Shown one piece after another: positions 50,491 through 59,845 of a stretch of 64,000 nucleotides of DNA (position 1 is the stretch's first letter; every line of letters begins with the position of its first letter). Below the pieces are notes generated by a model, which had not been told where the DNA came from, did not search any database, and worked only from the letters and a program-made list of their open reading frames with translations. The position numbers and the translations under genes are program-made. Location of the stretch: the NCBI RefSeq assembly GCF_015482585.1, contig NZ_CP049742.1, forward strand, positions 260,501 to 324,500, written 5' to 3'. The DNA comes from Mangrovibacillus cuniculi. GTDB taxonomy: Bacteria; Bacillota; Bacilli; Bacillales; R1DC41.

Positions 50491-51114
50491 ATGTCTACTT
50501 TTATGCAACGATTAACAAACACAGTAATGGCAGATTTACATGCGGTATTAGATAAAAAGGAAGAGAAGAATCCAATCGCCACTTTAAACCACGCATTCCG
50601 ACAAGCTGAAAAAGAGACAGAAAAAGTAGGAGAGTTAGTTAACCGTCAATACCGTCTGGTAGATGAGTGGGAGACAAAACTTGATCAATCAAAAAAGCAG
50701 TTAGCCAAGCGTGAAAATCAATTAGTATTAGCGAATCACCATCAAGAAAAAGAGCTGATTACCTTTGCAGAAAAAGAAGTCGCTCGGTTTACTACATTAA
50801 TAGAGGACTTGTCCCAAACACTGCAAGAAGCTAAAACGGAAGTAACTCGTCTAGAAATGAAATATACAGAAATGAAAAATAAGCTAGAAGACATGAGAAT
50901 TAGGCAATTAAAAGTGATGCAGCAAGAAAATGTTGTTCGTGCAACCGAAAAAGCTAACCATTTAGTGGATGCAAGTAAGTACGAGGGAACATTAGAATCA
51001 AAGGTATCCCAAGTAGAGAAGTACATGAAAAGAATGGAAGAGAAATTGACGAGACAGCAAAGGTTTGACAGTATTGATCAACGTTTTGAAGAGTTAGAAA
51101 AGAAAAACAGCTAA
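50491..51114 (+). CDS. liaH: LiaH, PspA/IM30-family phage shock protein
   Basis: 207 residues, almost fully helical and charged, the PspA/Vipp1 coiled-coil fold that builds large rings under the membrane. Family features: QRLTNTVMADLHAVLDK, NPIATLNHAFRQAEKETEKV and long heptads (RLVDEWETKLDQSKKQLAKR). It protects the envelope when LiaRS sees lipid II-type antibiotics. Preceded by LiaI and followed by a strong terminator, so liaIH forms its own transcript as in B. subtilis. Confidence 0.88.
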   Translation: MSTFMQRLTNTVMADLHAVLDKKEEKNPIATLNHAFRQAEKETEKVGELVNRQYRLVDEWETKLDQSKKQLAKRENQLVLANHHQEKELITFAEKEVARFTTLIEDLSQTLQEAKTEVTRLEMKYTEMKNKLEDMRIRQLKVMQQENVVRATEKANHLVDASKYEGTLESKVSQVEKYMKRMEEKLTRQQRFDSIDQRFEELEKKNS

Positions 51115-51117
51115 TAT

Positions 51118-51160
51118 TTGTACAAAAAGCTGCCTTTGTATTGGCAGCTTTTTGTACAAA
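51118..51160 (+). terminator. Terminator between liaH and liaF
   Basis: TTTGTACAAAAAGCTGCC and GGCAGCTTTTTGTACAAA form an 18-bp stem. It separates the highly induced liaIH part from liaFSR. Confidence 0.88.
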
Positions 51161-51259
51161 TAAATTAATCGGAAGAGTCGATGGTCAACACTTTTCAACT
51201 ACTAATAGAAAGGGTAAAATTTATAGGTAGCATAGAAGGACAATTGGGAGGTGGAAGAC

Positions 51260-51949
51260 TTGAAATGGAAAGAAAAAGGGATTTTGCAGCGCTTGATGAT
51301 TGTGGCAGTAATTTTATTTTCTATTGAACTATTATTTATAAGAACAGGATTCCTCGTCCCAATTGGCTTTGCTTCCTTATGTATGTATTTTGGATGGAAG
51401 AAAAGAAAGAAAATTATTTGGAAACTAGTTGGTTGGCTAGGAGTCATCATCTTAATCGCTCTAGCTTTTGAACTAATCACCATTAGACTATTATTCTTTG
51501 TTTTACTAATTTGGGGAGTAGTTCAGTTGTCTAACCGAAAAACAAGTGCATACAATGTCCTAAAGCAAGACACCGCTTCACCCATTCAAAATCTGGTTAT
51601 TGGGCACCAAACTACCCCAACTTCCCCCTACGTGTGGAAGGATATATCTTTTAATCAACTTATTGGAGATTCACAAATTGACTTAACTGGTACAGTCTTA
51701 CCTGAGAGAGAATGTTTCATTGTGGCACAACAAGCTATCGGAGAATTGACAGTAGTGATGCCATATAATGTGGAGTTTTCTGTGAAACATACTTCCCTGT
51801 TTGGAGAAACGAAAATAGTCGAATCGTCCACTAATTCAAATTGGAAACAAAATATCTATTATGAAACAGTCGGATTCCAATCATCTACCTCAAGAGTCAG
51901 AATAATCACGACTGGATTCTTTAGTAGAGTAAAGGTGATTAGAGGATGA
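51260..51949 (+). CDS. liaF: LiaF, inhibitor of LiaRS
   Basis: 229 residues. Three to four N-terminal helices (about 10-95) and a C-terminal beta domain: LIGDSQIDLTGTVLPERECF, IVAQQAIGELTVVMPYNVEF and TTGFFSRVKVIRG, the DUF2154/LiaF C-terminal fold. LiaF keeps the kinase LiaS in its phosphatase state until envelope stress. TTG at 51260 follows GGGAGGTGG; a GTG at 51251 lies in that site. Its last bases overlap the liaS start (ATGA type). Confidence 0.88.
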   Translation: MKWKEKGILQRLMIVAVILFSIELLFIRTGFLVPIGFASLCMYFGWKKRKKIIWKLVGWLGVIILIALAFELITIRLLFFVLLIWGVVQLSNRKTSAYNVLKQDTASPIQNLVIGHQTTPTSPYVWKDISFNQLIGDSQIDLTGTVLPERECFIVAQQAIGELTVVMPYNVEFSVKHTSLFGETKIVESSTNSNWKQNIYYETVGFQSSTSRVRIITTGFFSRVKVIRG

Positions 51950-52983
51950 TGATGTCTAAGAGATGGTTTTTGTTTGTGATCATAAATGTCATAGTGGTGT
52001 CGTTTTTTTCCTTAACCATGGTTGGGGTTTATTTTCCACCAATTGCATGGGATTTGTGGTGGGAGGAAGAGATATTTGATCTTCCGTGGATTGTAGTATT
52101 TCTCTCTTTCCCAATCTTCTTTACCATGGCAATGGGTAGTATTTTTCTTTACCTAGATTTTAAAAGACAGCGTACTTTGGCCGTTTGGTTAATGGAAATT
52201 AAAGATCGAGGAATGCCTACTGCCAGCACTACAGAGGAAGTAGCAAGGAACATGTCATCAAGCTCTACTTTGTTAAAAGAAGTATCTTCTTCTTTACAGG
52301 GAGAAAGATTAGAACAGCAAAGAAAAGTAAATGAGCAATCAGAAACGATGGAAAGAGAAATCCAAACAGTAGTAGAAAATGAAAGAAATCGTCTTGCGAG
52401 AGAACTGCATGATTCTGTAAGTCAGCAACTTTTTGGAGCATCTATGTTGTTATCTACTTTACAAGAAACGAGTAAGGATACTCCTCTGGCTTCTTTAATT
52501 ACAAAGACACAGGGAATTGTTCATCAATCTCAACTAGAAATGAGGGCCTTACTTCTTCACTTAAGGCCTGTGCCTTTAAAAGACAAAACCTTGCAAGAAG
52601 GAATGTATGGATTAATGCACGAACTGGAGGCTCAAACTTCTTTTGAGTTTGTTGCGACTTTAGAAGATTTTACATGTGAAAAAGGTGTAGAAGATCACAT
52701 TTTTCGTATTTTCCAAGAAGCTATTTCGAACATTATCCGCCACGCGAATGCTACGAAAGTAGAAGTTCAATTACTTCAACGAAATCATCAGTTGTTATTA
52801 TTTATTAAAGATAACGGTAAAGGATTTGAAATGGTAGATAACAAATTATCTTCTTACGGACTTTCAACGATGAAAGAAAGGGCGGAAGAAATCGGTGGCT
52901 TCTGTAAAGTAGTTAGCGTGATAGGAGAAGGGACACAGGTTTCTGTAACTGTACCTTTAGAAGAAAGAGAGGGAGACCAATGA
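51946..52983 (+). CDS. liaS: LiaS sensor histidine kinase (HisKA_3)
   Basis: 345 residues. Two helices close to the N-terminus (LFVIINVIVVSFFSLTMVG and WIVVFLSFPIFFTMAMGSIF) with a very short outer loop, an intramembrane-sensing kinase. VVENERNRLARELHDSVSQQ carries the phosphorylated His of the NarL-type kinases; FQEAISNIIRHANA, DNGKGFE and GLSTMKERAEEIGG are the ATPase motifs. Three ATG in a row (51946, 51949, 51952); any may start. It overlaps liaF and liaR by four bases each. Confidence 0.9.
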   Translation: MMMSKRWFLFVIINVIVVSFFSLTMVGVYFPPIAWDLWWEEEIFDLPWIVVFLSFPIFFTMAMGSIFLYLDFKRQRTLAVWLMEIKDRGMPTASTTEEVARNMSSSSTLLKEVSSSLQGERLEQQRKVNEQSETMEREIQTVVENERNRLARELHDSVSQQLFGASMLLSTLQETSKDTPLASLITKTQGIVHQSQLEMRALLLHLRPVPLKDKTLQEGMYGLMHELEAQTSFEFVATLEDFTCEKGVEDHIFRIFQEAISNIIRHANATKVEVQLLQRNHQLLLFIKDNGKGFEMVDNKLSSYGLSTMKERAEEIGGFCKVVSVIGEGTQVSVTVPLEEREGDQ

Positions 52984-53624
52984 TTAGAATATTGATTGTG
53001 GATGACCATGAGATGGTACGACTGGGTGTAGGAACCTATTTGCGATTACAACAGGATATGGAAGTAGTGGCAGAAGGGACAAATGGTGTAGAAGCAATTG
53101 AACTTGCCCTTCTCCATAAGCCAGATGTTATCTTAATGGATTTAGTTATGGACGAAATGGATGGAATCGCAGCAACTAAAGAGCTAATTTCAAAATGGCC
53201 CGAAGTGAAGATCATGATAATGACAAGCTTTTTAGATGATGAAAAAGTATACCCTGCACTTGAAGCGGGTGCAACAAGTTATCTACTGAAAACCTCAACG
53301 GCTGCTCAAATAGCTGAGGCAATCAGAAAGACGGTTCAAGGGGAATCGGTATTAGAGCCCGAAGTTACACAAAAGATGATGAAACGGATGAGAGGTGGCC
53401 AAACGCAAGATCTACATGATGAATTAACGCAGAGAGAGATGGAGATTCTCCAGTTGATGACAAAAGGAAAATCGAATCAAGAGATCGCAGATGAATGTTT
53501 CATTACGTTAAAAACAGTAAAAACACATGTCAGTAATATATTGAGTAAGTTAAGAGTACAAGATCGAACACAAGCAGTCATTTATGCTTTTCAGCACGGT
53601 ATAGTCACGAAAGAAGGGGGTTAA
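52980..53624 (+). CDS. liaR: LiaR response regulator (NarL/LuxR type)
   Basis: 214 residues. Receiver domain with IRILIVDDHEMVRLG, phospho-acceptor Asp in DVILMDLVMDEMDG, Thr/Ser in MIMTSF and Lys in LLKTS. C-terminal LuxR helix-turn-helix LTQREMEILQLMTKGKSNQE followed by IADECFITLKTVKTHVSNIL. It activates the liaI promoter and its own operon. Start ATGA overlap with liaS. Confidence 0.92.
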   Translation: MIRILIVDDHEMVRLGVGTYLRLQQDMEVVAEGTNGVEAIELALLHKPDVILMDLVMDEMDGIAATKELISKWPEVKIMIMTSFLDDEKVYPALEAGATSYLLKTSTAAQIAEAIRKTVQGESVLEPEVTQKMMKRMRGGQTQDLHDELTQREMEILQLMTKGKSNQEIADECFITLKTVKTHVSNILSKLRVQDRTQAVIYAFQHGIVTKEGG

Positions 53625-53628
53625 AAAC

Positions 53629-54182
53629 ATGTTAACGAAGCAGGACAGAACCGTCATGCATAGTTATCCAGGAATGGTTGCAATTGTATCCGTTCGATCT
53701 AGGGGGAAAGAAAACGCTATGGCAGCAGGTTGGCACTCGTATATTTCTTATGAGCCACCGATTTATGGGGTGGCGATAGGGAGAGAAAGGTTTACGTATA
53801 ACCTGTTGAAAGAAGGGGGGAGTTTACCATCTCGTTTTTGCCTTTCGAGCTTGCAGAAAAAATTCAACAATTAGGAACGTTATCAGGAGAAGAGGTAGAT
53901 AAATTTAGAGCACTTGGTTTATCCACTTTTGAAGCAACTTGTGTAAATGCTCCGATTTTAAAAGATGCCTATGTCGCTTATGAGTGTAAAGTAAGAGACG
54001 TGCAAACATATGGAGATCACGATTGGTTTGTCGGGGATATGGTAGCTTTTTATCGCAACGAAGAATTTTTCTTAGAAAATGGTCTGCCTGACTTGGATAA
54101 ACTACAAATACCTCTTTACTTAGGTAGGTCTCTATACGGAAAGTTTGATGCAGATGTTAAAATAATAGATACATATAAATGA
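53629..54182 (+). pseudogene. Flavin reductase-like (FMN split barrel) gene, frameshifted at a G6 run
   Basis: Two open pieces make one protein of about 184 residues. Piece 1 (53629-53874) starts MLTKQDRTVMHSYPGMVAIV and has NAMAAGWHSYISYEPPIYGV and FTYNLL, the front of a flavin reductase domain. Piece 2 (53838-54182) continues with PFELAEKIQQLGTLSGEEVD and CVNAPILKDAYVAYECKV. The break is at six G (53815-53820): one extra G, or a -1 slip, restores KEGGEFTISFLPFELAEK, the expected family sequence. It may be a pseudogene, a phase-variable gene, a programmed frameshift or a sequencing error. It follows liaR by 4 bases. Confidence 0.8.
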
Positions 54183-54183
54183 T

Positions 54184-54228
54184 AAAAAGACGAGACAGGT
54201 AGGCGAACTACTTATCTCGTCTTTTTTG
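54184..54228. terminator. Terminator after the flavin reductase gene
   Basis: AAAAGACGAGA and TCTCGTCTTTT stem with a T run; it also serves the convergent gene. Confidence 0.8.
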
Positions 54229-54241
54229 TATGAATTCAGAA

Positions 54242-54694
54242 TTAAAAAGGCTTAATAGACATTAGAATAATGAGCACAATAGCAGCAGTATGCATCGTCC
54301 AGTTCAGTGGTTGCGTGCTTTTTAAAATGGATAGATAGTTCTCCGATAATTCTTCCCTATCTTCTTTTGCTAATTCCTCTCTAAGTGCAGCGATTTTCTT
54401 TGGCAAAATTCCTGCAACGATAGGCTGGACAGCGATATAAATAATAATAGAAGCGATATACCAAACCTGTGTAAATAAATGAGTATGTAAAACTCCTAAA
54501 AGTAAACCTGTAGCAAGTAACGCTAAGCTCCCAAACTTCGCCATTTTCTCTAAATAGTCTAACAGATCAATAGACCATAAAGCTTTGGCACGTGTAGTTG
54601 CTTTGTTTAAAATGGTGGGCATGGCAAAGCTACTTCCAATCCCTACAACAGCCGCTATTACGTGAAGTAAAACGATGAATCCGTAAAAAGTCAT
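54242..54694 (-). CDS. DUF2269 family membrane protein
   Basis: 150 residues, four helices. FYGFIVLLHVIAAVVGIGSS with the His in helix 1, LALLATGLLLGVLHTH, IIIYIAVQPIVAGIL and MHTAAIVLIILMSIKP match DUF2269, whose His pattern suggests heme or metal binding; function unknown. ATG at 54694 follows AGGAGG; the open frame extends upstream without a ribosome site. Confidence 0.8.
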   Translation of the reverse strand: MTFYGFIVLLHVIAAVVGIGSSFAMPTILNKATTRAKALWSIDLLDYLEKMAKFGSLALLATGLLLGVLHTHLFTQVWYIASIIIYIAVQPIVAGILPKKIAALREELAKEDREELSENYLSILKSTQPLNWTMHTAAIVLIILMSIKPF

Positions 54695-54923
54695 GTATCT
54701 TTCCTCCTGGATAAGTATTTTCCTATTATACATATTTTTAGTAACTTTTGGTTATGTATATAAAATTATTACTCTCTCAAGAATATTTATATAGTTGTGG
54801 TGCCAGAAGTAGATGGAAGGAGTTTTGTAATTTTATAACGAGTTACCGTGTGAAAGCATACAACATTTGGTACAATAGAAGAATACTAGAACGAAGACCC
54901 AAAAATAATATCGGAGGGATTCG

Positions 54924-57900
54924 ATGAAAGAACCTCAGGAAGTACATATTGTGGGTATTGGTGCCTCAGCAGGAGGACTCGAATCCATAGAAACGTTTCT
55001 TTCTGCAACGTCAGAAGAGAAGACGTCTTTTGCCTATGTAATTGTTCAACACCTTTCGCCTAATTATAAGAGTTTTTTACCACAACTCCTATCTAAGGAA
55101 ACAACGTTACCCGTAAAAGTGTTAAAAGATGGAGAACGAATTAAAAAAAATCACGTCTATATTTGCCCTCCTAATTACTATGTAAAAATGGCGAATAAAA
55201 ACGAAATTACATTATCGAAATATGACGAGAATCAAAAAATACACCTACCAATTAACACATTTTTTATTTCATTAGCTAAATATGTAAAAGAAAAAGCTGT
55301 TGGTGTTGTGTTATCAGGAAAAGGTTCAGATGGAACAATTGGACTAAAGCATATAAAAGAAGCAGGAGGTCTTTGCCTAGCACAAGATAACACGGCGAAA
55401 TTCCTAGATATGCCTCAAAATGCTCAAAGCACAGGGTCTGTTGATTTTGTCTTACCGCCCAAAAAAATGGTCAAGCAAATCCATAAGTTTTTCGATTATC
55501 GAAATTACGAGTTTTCCGAAATCACACTTCGAGAAATTTACCAACTTTTGTATAAACAAACTAATATTGATTTTTCACACTATAAATCAAACAGTATGTC
55601 CCGAAGAATGGAACGTCGTATGAATTTAGCACAAGAAACATTCCATTCAGCAGAAGAATACAAACGTACTTTACTAGAGAAACCCGAAGAGTTAAAGAAA
55701 TTACAAGAGGACCTACTAATTGGTGTAACTCATTTCTTTCGTGATGATGAAGCTTTCCTCCATTTAAGACACGAAATAGTTCCAAAGATTATAGAAAATG
55801 CTATGGCTAATCAAGAGAAGATGATTCGCGTTTGGTCTGCGGGATGCTCTACTGGACAAGAAGCATATTCTATCGCCATGGTATTTAAGGAAGTTTTAGA
55901 AGAAAAAGATATTGATATGAATGTGCAGATATTTGCTACAGATGTAAATAAAGAATCAATAAAGGTTGCGAGCCAAGGGATCTATCGTCAAAGTATTGTT
56001 ACTGGTTTCCCATCTAGTTATATTACGAAGTATTTACGTAAAGTAGAAGAAGGGTATCAAGTTTCAAAAGTCATAAGAAGAATGGTTGTGTTTGCGCCTC
56101 ATAATTTGGCGAAAGACTCACCCTTTGTGAATTTAGACTTTATTATATGCCGCAATGTAATGATTTACTTCCAAACCGAATTACAGCAAAAAATACTAAG
56201 TTTATTTCATTTTGCGCTGAAAAATAATGGTTTTTTGTTCTTAGGCCCAAGCGAAACAATTGGAAAAATGGGTACCTTCTTTGAACCGGTTTCTCTTAAA
56301 TGGAAAACGTTTAAGAATCAAGTTACATTTGATCAGTTATCTTCTAGAAGTTTTCAGTCTGTTCCAACCAATGTAGCAGAAGAGACTGCAGTCACAAGAG
56401 CTTATGATTCCTATAGACCTTTAACGTCCCATAAATCAATGGATCAATTACACTTAGCACTAATTGATTCCTCGATCGAGCCGTGTGTAGTGATTGACGA
56501 AAAAGAAGACGTAATATTTTCGTCCACGGGAGCACAGAAGTTTTTATCCTTCCCAAGTGGTCGTGCGCATTATAATATTCATCAGATTGTTTCCACTAAT
56601 CTTTCTGTTGCAATTGGCTCTGCCATTAAGAAAGTAATTAAAACGACTCATGCCATCACGTACAAAAATATTCACACAGAGAATGGCCCAGTTTCAATTA
56701 GAGTCGTGCCTCTTCAACAAAGAGGAAGTATGATTACGCATTTCGGTATCTTCTTTGAACAGGTAAAAGCCCTGGAAGATTCAACCTTGTTTATGGATGC
56801 TTACACATTTGAGCCTGAAGTTGTTATTAGCCAACGTATTTTTGACTTAGAAGACGAGCTTAACGAAACAAAGCAAAAATTACAAAATACTATTGAAGAG
56901 TTAGAAACTTCTAATGAAGAATTACAGGCTACGAATGAAGAGTTAATAGCTGCAAACGAGGAACTACAGTCGACAAACGAAGAAATGCAATCAGTAAATG
57001 AAGAGTTAATGAATGTAAATGTTTCGTATGAAATGAAAATTAATGAGTTAACTGGTATGAATAACGACATGGATAACCTGTTAATCAGTACTAATATTGC
57101 TACCATCTTTTTAAATAGAGAATGGGAAGTAAAGTTATTTACACCAGAGTCGACAAGGATATTTAAACTTATTGAACAAGATATCGGTAGAAGTATATAT
57201 GACATTAAGAATGACTTAGATTATGAAGAACTTCAACGCGACTTAGAAGATACTTTATATGATGAAAAAGTTAATGAGCGAATTTGTAAGACAAGATTTG
57301 GTGACTGGTATCAAATTAAGATGATGCCTTACAGAACAGGGGAAAACAAAATTGATGGGGTCGTCTTAACGTTTACTGATATTACACAATTAAAAAGTAT
57401 GAATAACGAGTTAAGTGTAAGTATGCAAGCACTGGAGAATGCTCCTTCAAACATTGTCCTAACAGACTTTATGGGAAGAATAGAATATATAAACGAAAAA
57501 TTCACCTATTTAGTCGATCAACCTAAAGAAGTGATATTAGGGAAGAAGCTAAAAGAGGTTTACCAAGACTTTATTCAAGTACAACAATTTGATGATGTTT
57601 GGCGAAAAGCAAGGGCAGGAGAAAAGATTACAACTGAATGGATTTACAAGAAGGAGAATAATCAAGAGTTCTGGGAGCGTGTAACGTTTATCCCTGTAGA
57701 AAATAGTGAGGGAGACGTTGCAGAAATATTGCGAATTGGTGAAGAGATAACCGAATATAAACAATCGGAGAAACGACTAATTCAATCAGAGATGTTGTCT
57801 GCAGTTGGACAACTTGCTGCTGGTATTGCTCACGAAATCAGAAATCCACTTACTTCACTTAGAGGTTTCTTACAGTTAATGCAACAATCTAAAACGTATA

Positions 57901-58442
57901 ATGAGTCCTATGCAGATGTTATGATGTCAGAATTTATCCGATTAGAATCTATTATTACAGAACTAATGGTGTTAGGGAAACCAAGGAGTTCTGACAAGAA
58001 AATGGTGTCCATACATAAACTACTTAATGAAGTGTGTTTAGTCTTAGACTCTCAAGCTTTAATGTCCAACAGTACAATAGAGAGAGCCTTCGTTGATGAA
58101 GATGTATTTGTGCTGGGAATTGATCATGAGTTAAAGCAAGTCTTTATAAACTTGATTAAAAACGCTATTGAAGCAATGGGAAGTAAAGGTGGAGTCATGA
58201 CTGTATCAACCAATAGTTTAGAAGATTATATAGAAATAGTGGTCCAGGATAATGGGGTAGGGATGCCACCTGAGTTAATTGAAAGATTAGGAGAACCATT
58301 CTTAACAACAAAAGAAAAAGGAACAGGTTTAGGGTTAATGATGACAAAAAACCTGATCCATTATCATGAAGGATCACTTGTCTTCGTGAGCGAAGAAGGT
58401 AAGGGAACAACCGCGACAATAACATTACCTGTAAGCTATTAA
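54924..58442 (+). CDS. CheB-CheR-PAS-histidine kinase fusion protein
   Basis: 1172 residues, no membrane segment. Residues 1-190: CheB methylesterase with Ser15 (GASAGG), His43 and Asp136. Residues 205-475: CheR with IRVWSAGCSTGQEAYSIAM and FIICRNVMIYF. Residues 500-620: PAS-like. Residues 645-720: coiled coil LNETKQKLQNTIEELETSNE, typical of such fusions. Two further PAS domains follow, then HisKA with His970 (AAGIAHEIRNPLTSLRGFLQ) and ATPase motifs NLIKNAIEAM, DNGVGMP and GTGLGLMM. CheB/CheR fusions are usually signal-transfer proteins outside chemotaxis. No receptor or response regulator is adjacent. The stop overlaps the stop of the convergent PAS-like gene by four bases. Confidence 0.92.
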   Translation: MKEPQEVHIVGIGASAGGLESIETFLSATSEEKTSFAYVIVQHLSPNYKSFLPQLLSKETTLPVKVLKDGERIKKNHVYICPPNYYVKMANKNEITLSKYDENQKIHLPINTFFISLAKYVKEKAVGVVLSGKGSDGTIGLKHIKEAGGLCLAQDNTAKFLDMPQNAQSTGSVDFVLPPKKMVKQIHKFFDYRNYEFSEITLREIYQLLYKQTNIDFSHYKSNSMSRRMERRMNLAQETFHSAEEYKRTLLEKPEELKKLQEDLLIGVTHFFRDDEAFLHLRHEIVPKIIENAMANQEKMIRVWSAGCSTGQEAYSIAMVFKEVLEEKDIDMNVQIFATDVNKESIKVASQGIYRQSIVTGFPSSYITKYLRKVEEGYQVSKVIRRMVVFAPHNLAKDSPFVNLDFIICRNVMIYFQTELQQKILSLFHFALKNNGFLFLGPSETIGKMGTFFEPVSLKWKTFKNQVTFDQLSSRSFQSVPTNVAEETAVTRAYDSYRPLTSHKSMDQLHLALIDSSIEPCVVIDEKEDVIFSSTGAQKFLSFPSGRAHYNIHQIVSTNLSVAIGSAIKKVIKTTHAITYKNIHTENGPVSIRVVPLQQRGSMITHFGIFFEQVKALEDSTLFMDAYTFEPEVVISQRIFDLEDELNETKQKLQNTIEELETSNEELQATNEELIAANEELQSTNEEMQSVNEELMNVNVSYEMKINELTGMNNDMDNLLISTNIATIFLNREWEVKLFTPESTRIFKLIEQDIGRSIYDIKNDLDYEELQRDLEDTLYDEKVNERICKTRFGDWYQIKMMPYRTGENKIDGVVLTFTDITQLKSMNNELSVSMQALENAPSNIVLTDFMGRIEYINEKFTYLVDQPKEVILGKKLKEVYQDFIQVQQFDDVWRKARAGEKITTEWIYKKENNQEFWERVTFIPVENSEGDVAEILRIGEEITEYKQSEKRLIQSEMLSAVGQLAAGIAHEIRNPLTSLRGFLQLMQQSKTYNESYADVMMSEFIRLESIITELMVLGKPRSSDKKMVSIHKLLNEVCLVLDSQALMSNSTIERAFVDEDVFVLGIDHELKQVFINLIKNAIEAMGSKGGVMTVSTNSLEDYIEIVVQDNGVGMPPELIERLGEPFLTTKEKGTGLGLMMTKNLIHYHEGSLVFVSEEGKGTTATITLPVSY

Positions 58443-59065
58443 GAGATATCTGGTAAGTTCAACAATGTTTGATAATAGGTAACGATGGACCTGATTTCAT
58501 GTAATTCTTGCGTAATGAGGTCCACTGTTTCCCATTTCCCTAATTCAATCATATCTGGACGGATAGTGGATAATAAATCTTCCATACGTTGAAGCTTTTC
58601 AATGGCTAGATCAATTCTTTTTTCTTCTACTAATAGAGAAGAAATATCAATTGTTGATAAGAATGGCTCCAACATGGAAATCCATTGTTTCCTTTCAGAT
58701 GTTTTTATTTTTTCATAATTCGAATCCACTAGTTGCTGACGTAAATCATGCATTTGGAATCGAATTTTTTTTATATCATCTTGTGATTCCGTAAAGACAA
58801 TATAATGCTTTTTTTCATGTACACTGTATGAATAATTAATCTTATAAAGGCAAGGTACAAGTTCGTCCCCTTTTGTTAAATGAATTTCACCAGAGCGCGG
58901 CTTCCTATCAGTTGTATAGGATCTCCATTTTGTATAACTATCTGGATCAATGATGTCTTCTAAATGCATACATGGTAAGGAGTCTTTTGCTTTATTTGAC
59001 ATAAAGGAGATCGTTAAGTCTTCTTCTAAGACAAATAAAATTACAGGGATGTTAGCAGGATTCAT
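58439..59065 (-). CDS. Putative PAS-like signalling protein with helical C-terminus
   Basis: 208 residues. Residues 8-95 look like a PAS domain: IPVILFVLEEDLTISFMSNK, then MHLEDIIDPDSYTKWRSY and a closing strand pair KKHYIVFTESQDDIKKIRFQ. Residues 100-208 are helical (MHDLRQQLVDSNYEKIKTSE and later heptads) but I see no HisKA or ATPase motif. It may be an adaptor or anti-kinase. It starts within the stop of the B12-binding gene (ATGA overlap), so the two are coupled. Family not recognised. Confidence 0.55.
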   Translation of the reverse strand: MNPANIPVILFVLEEDLTISFMSNKAKDSLPCMHLEDIIDPDSYTKWRSYTTDRKPRSGEIHLTKGDELVPCLYKINYSYSVHEKKHYIVFTESQDDIKKIRFQMHDLRQQLVDSNYEKIKTSERKQWISMLEPFLSTIDISSLLVEEKRIDLAIEKLQRMEDLLSTIRPDMIELGKWETVDLITQELHEIRSIVTYYQTLLNLPDIS

Positions 59066-59727
59066 CTTAGTGTGACCTCCTTTTGGAAAGAGGTATCTTG
59101 CATGTTCTTATGCGTTAACCAGTGTTGAAGATCGTAAAGAGATGTAATTCTTTCTACGTTCCTAGGCAACATCATTTTTTCTTTTAAGGCTACAATTCGA
59201 CCGCCGACAAATATAGAAGGACGATGGGACAGGGATGCTAATTCTGATGTACATTCTTCTACATTTTTAATGAGGCCTCGCATGGATACAGATATACCAA
59301 TTAACTGTGGCTTCCATTTTTTCGCAAAATGCACAGCGTATTTTGTAGGCAAATTAGGTCCAAGAAATTTCACTTCCCAGCCTGATAAAGAGAGGATGGA
59401 GGCAGTCATTTTTAGACCAAGATAATGTTCTTCCCCCTCTACACAGAATAACATAGCAGTTCTCTCTATCTTCGTTTGGGAATCCTCAGCTTTTTGCAAG
59501 AAAGAAAGAATATAGTCTACAGTCATTGTGGCTAAGTGTTCGTCGGCAACAGTAACTTCATCACTTTCCCATTTATCGCCTACTGTGTACAAAGCTGGTT
59601 TTAATAACTCTTCGAATATAGTTAAATTACTCCAGCCAAGCTTTCGGCATTCCTCTACAATACTTATTAATTTACTAGTGTTTCCTTCAAGCATTGTATC
59701 CGTAGCATGTGTAATCATCGATTGCAT
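59062..59727 (-). CDS. Cobalamin-binding protein with CarH-type Wx9EH motif (putative B12 photoreceptor)
   Basis: 221 residues in two parts. Residues 1-80 form a four-helix bundle with W53-ESDEVTVAD-E63-H64, the Wx9EH motif that contacts the adenosyl group in CarH/LitR light sensors. Residues 90-210 form the Rossmann B12 domain with EEHYLG (E-x-H-x-x-G, His101 as lower cobalt ligand), GWEVKFLGPNLPTKYAVHFA and IGISVSMRG. The MerR DNA-binding domain of CarH is missing, so any output must pass through a partner, most simply the PAS-like protein encoded in overlap. GGAGGG precedes the ATG. The B12 call is strong; light sensing is inference. Confidence 0.8.
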   Translation of the reverse strand: MQSMITHATDTMLEGNTSKLISIVEECRKLGWSNLTIFEELLKPALYTVGDKWESDEVTVADEHLATMTVDYILSFLQKAEDSQTKIERTAMLFCVEGEEHYLGLKMTASILSLSGWEVKFLGPNLPTKYAVHFAKKWKPQLIGISVSMRGLIKNVEECTSELASLSHRPSIFVGGRIVALKEKMMLPRNVERITSLYDLQHWLTHKNMQDTSFQKEVTLR

Positions 59728-59845
59728 AGAAATCCCTCCCTTCTACTAGTTTTATAGCTTATCTTTAACCGTAACACTTTTTGCTGATAATAGCCAATTC
59801 CATGTTTTACTTCTGTAAAATGGATAAGGAAAAATAAAATATTTT

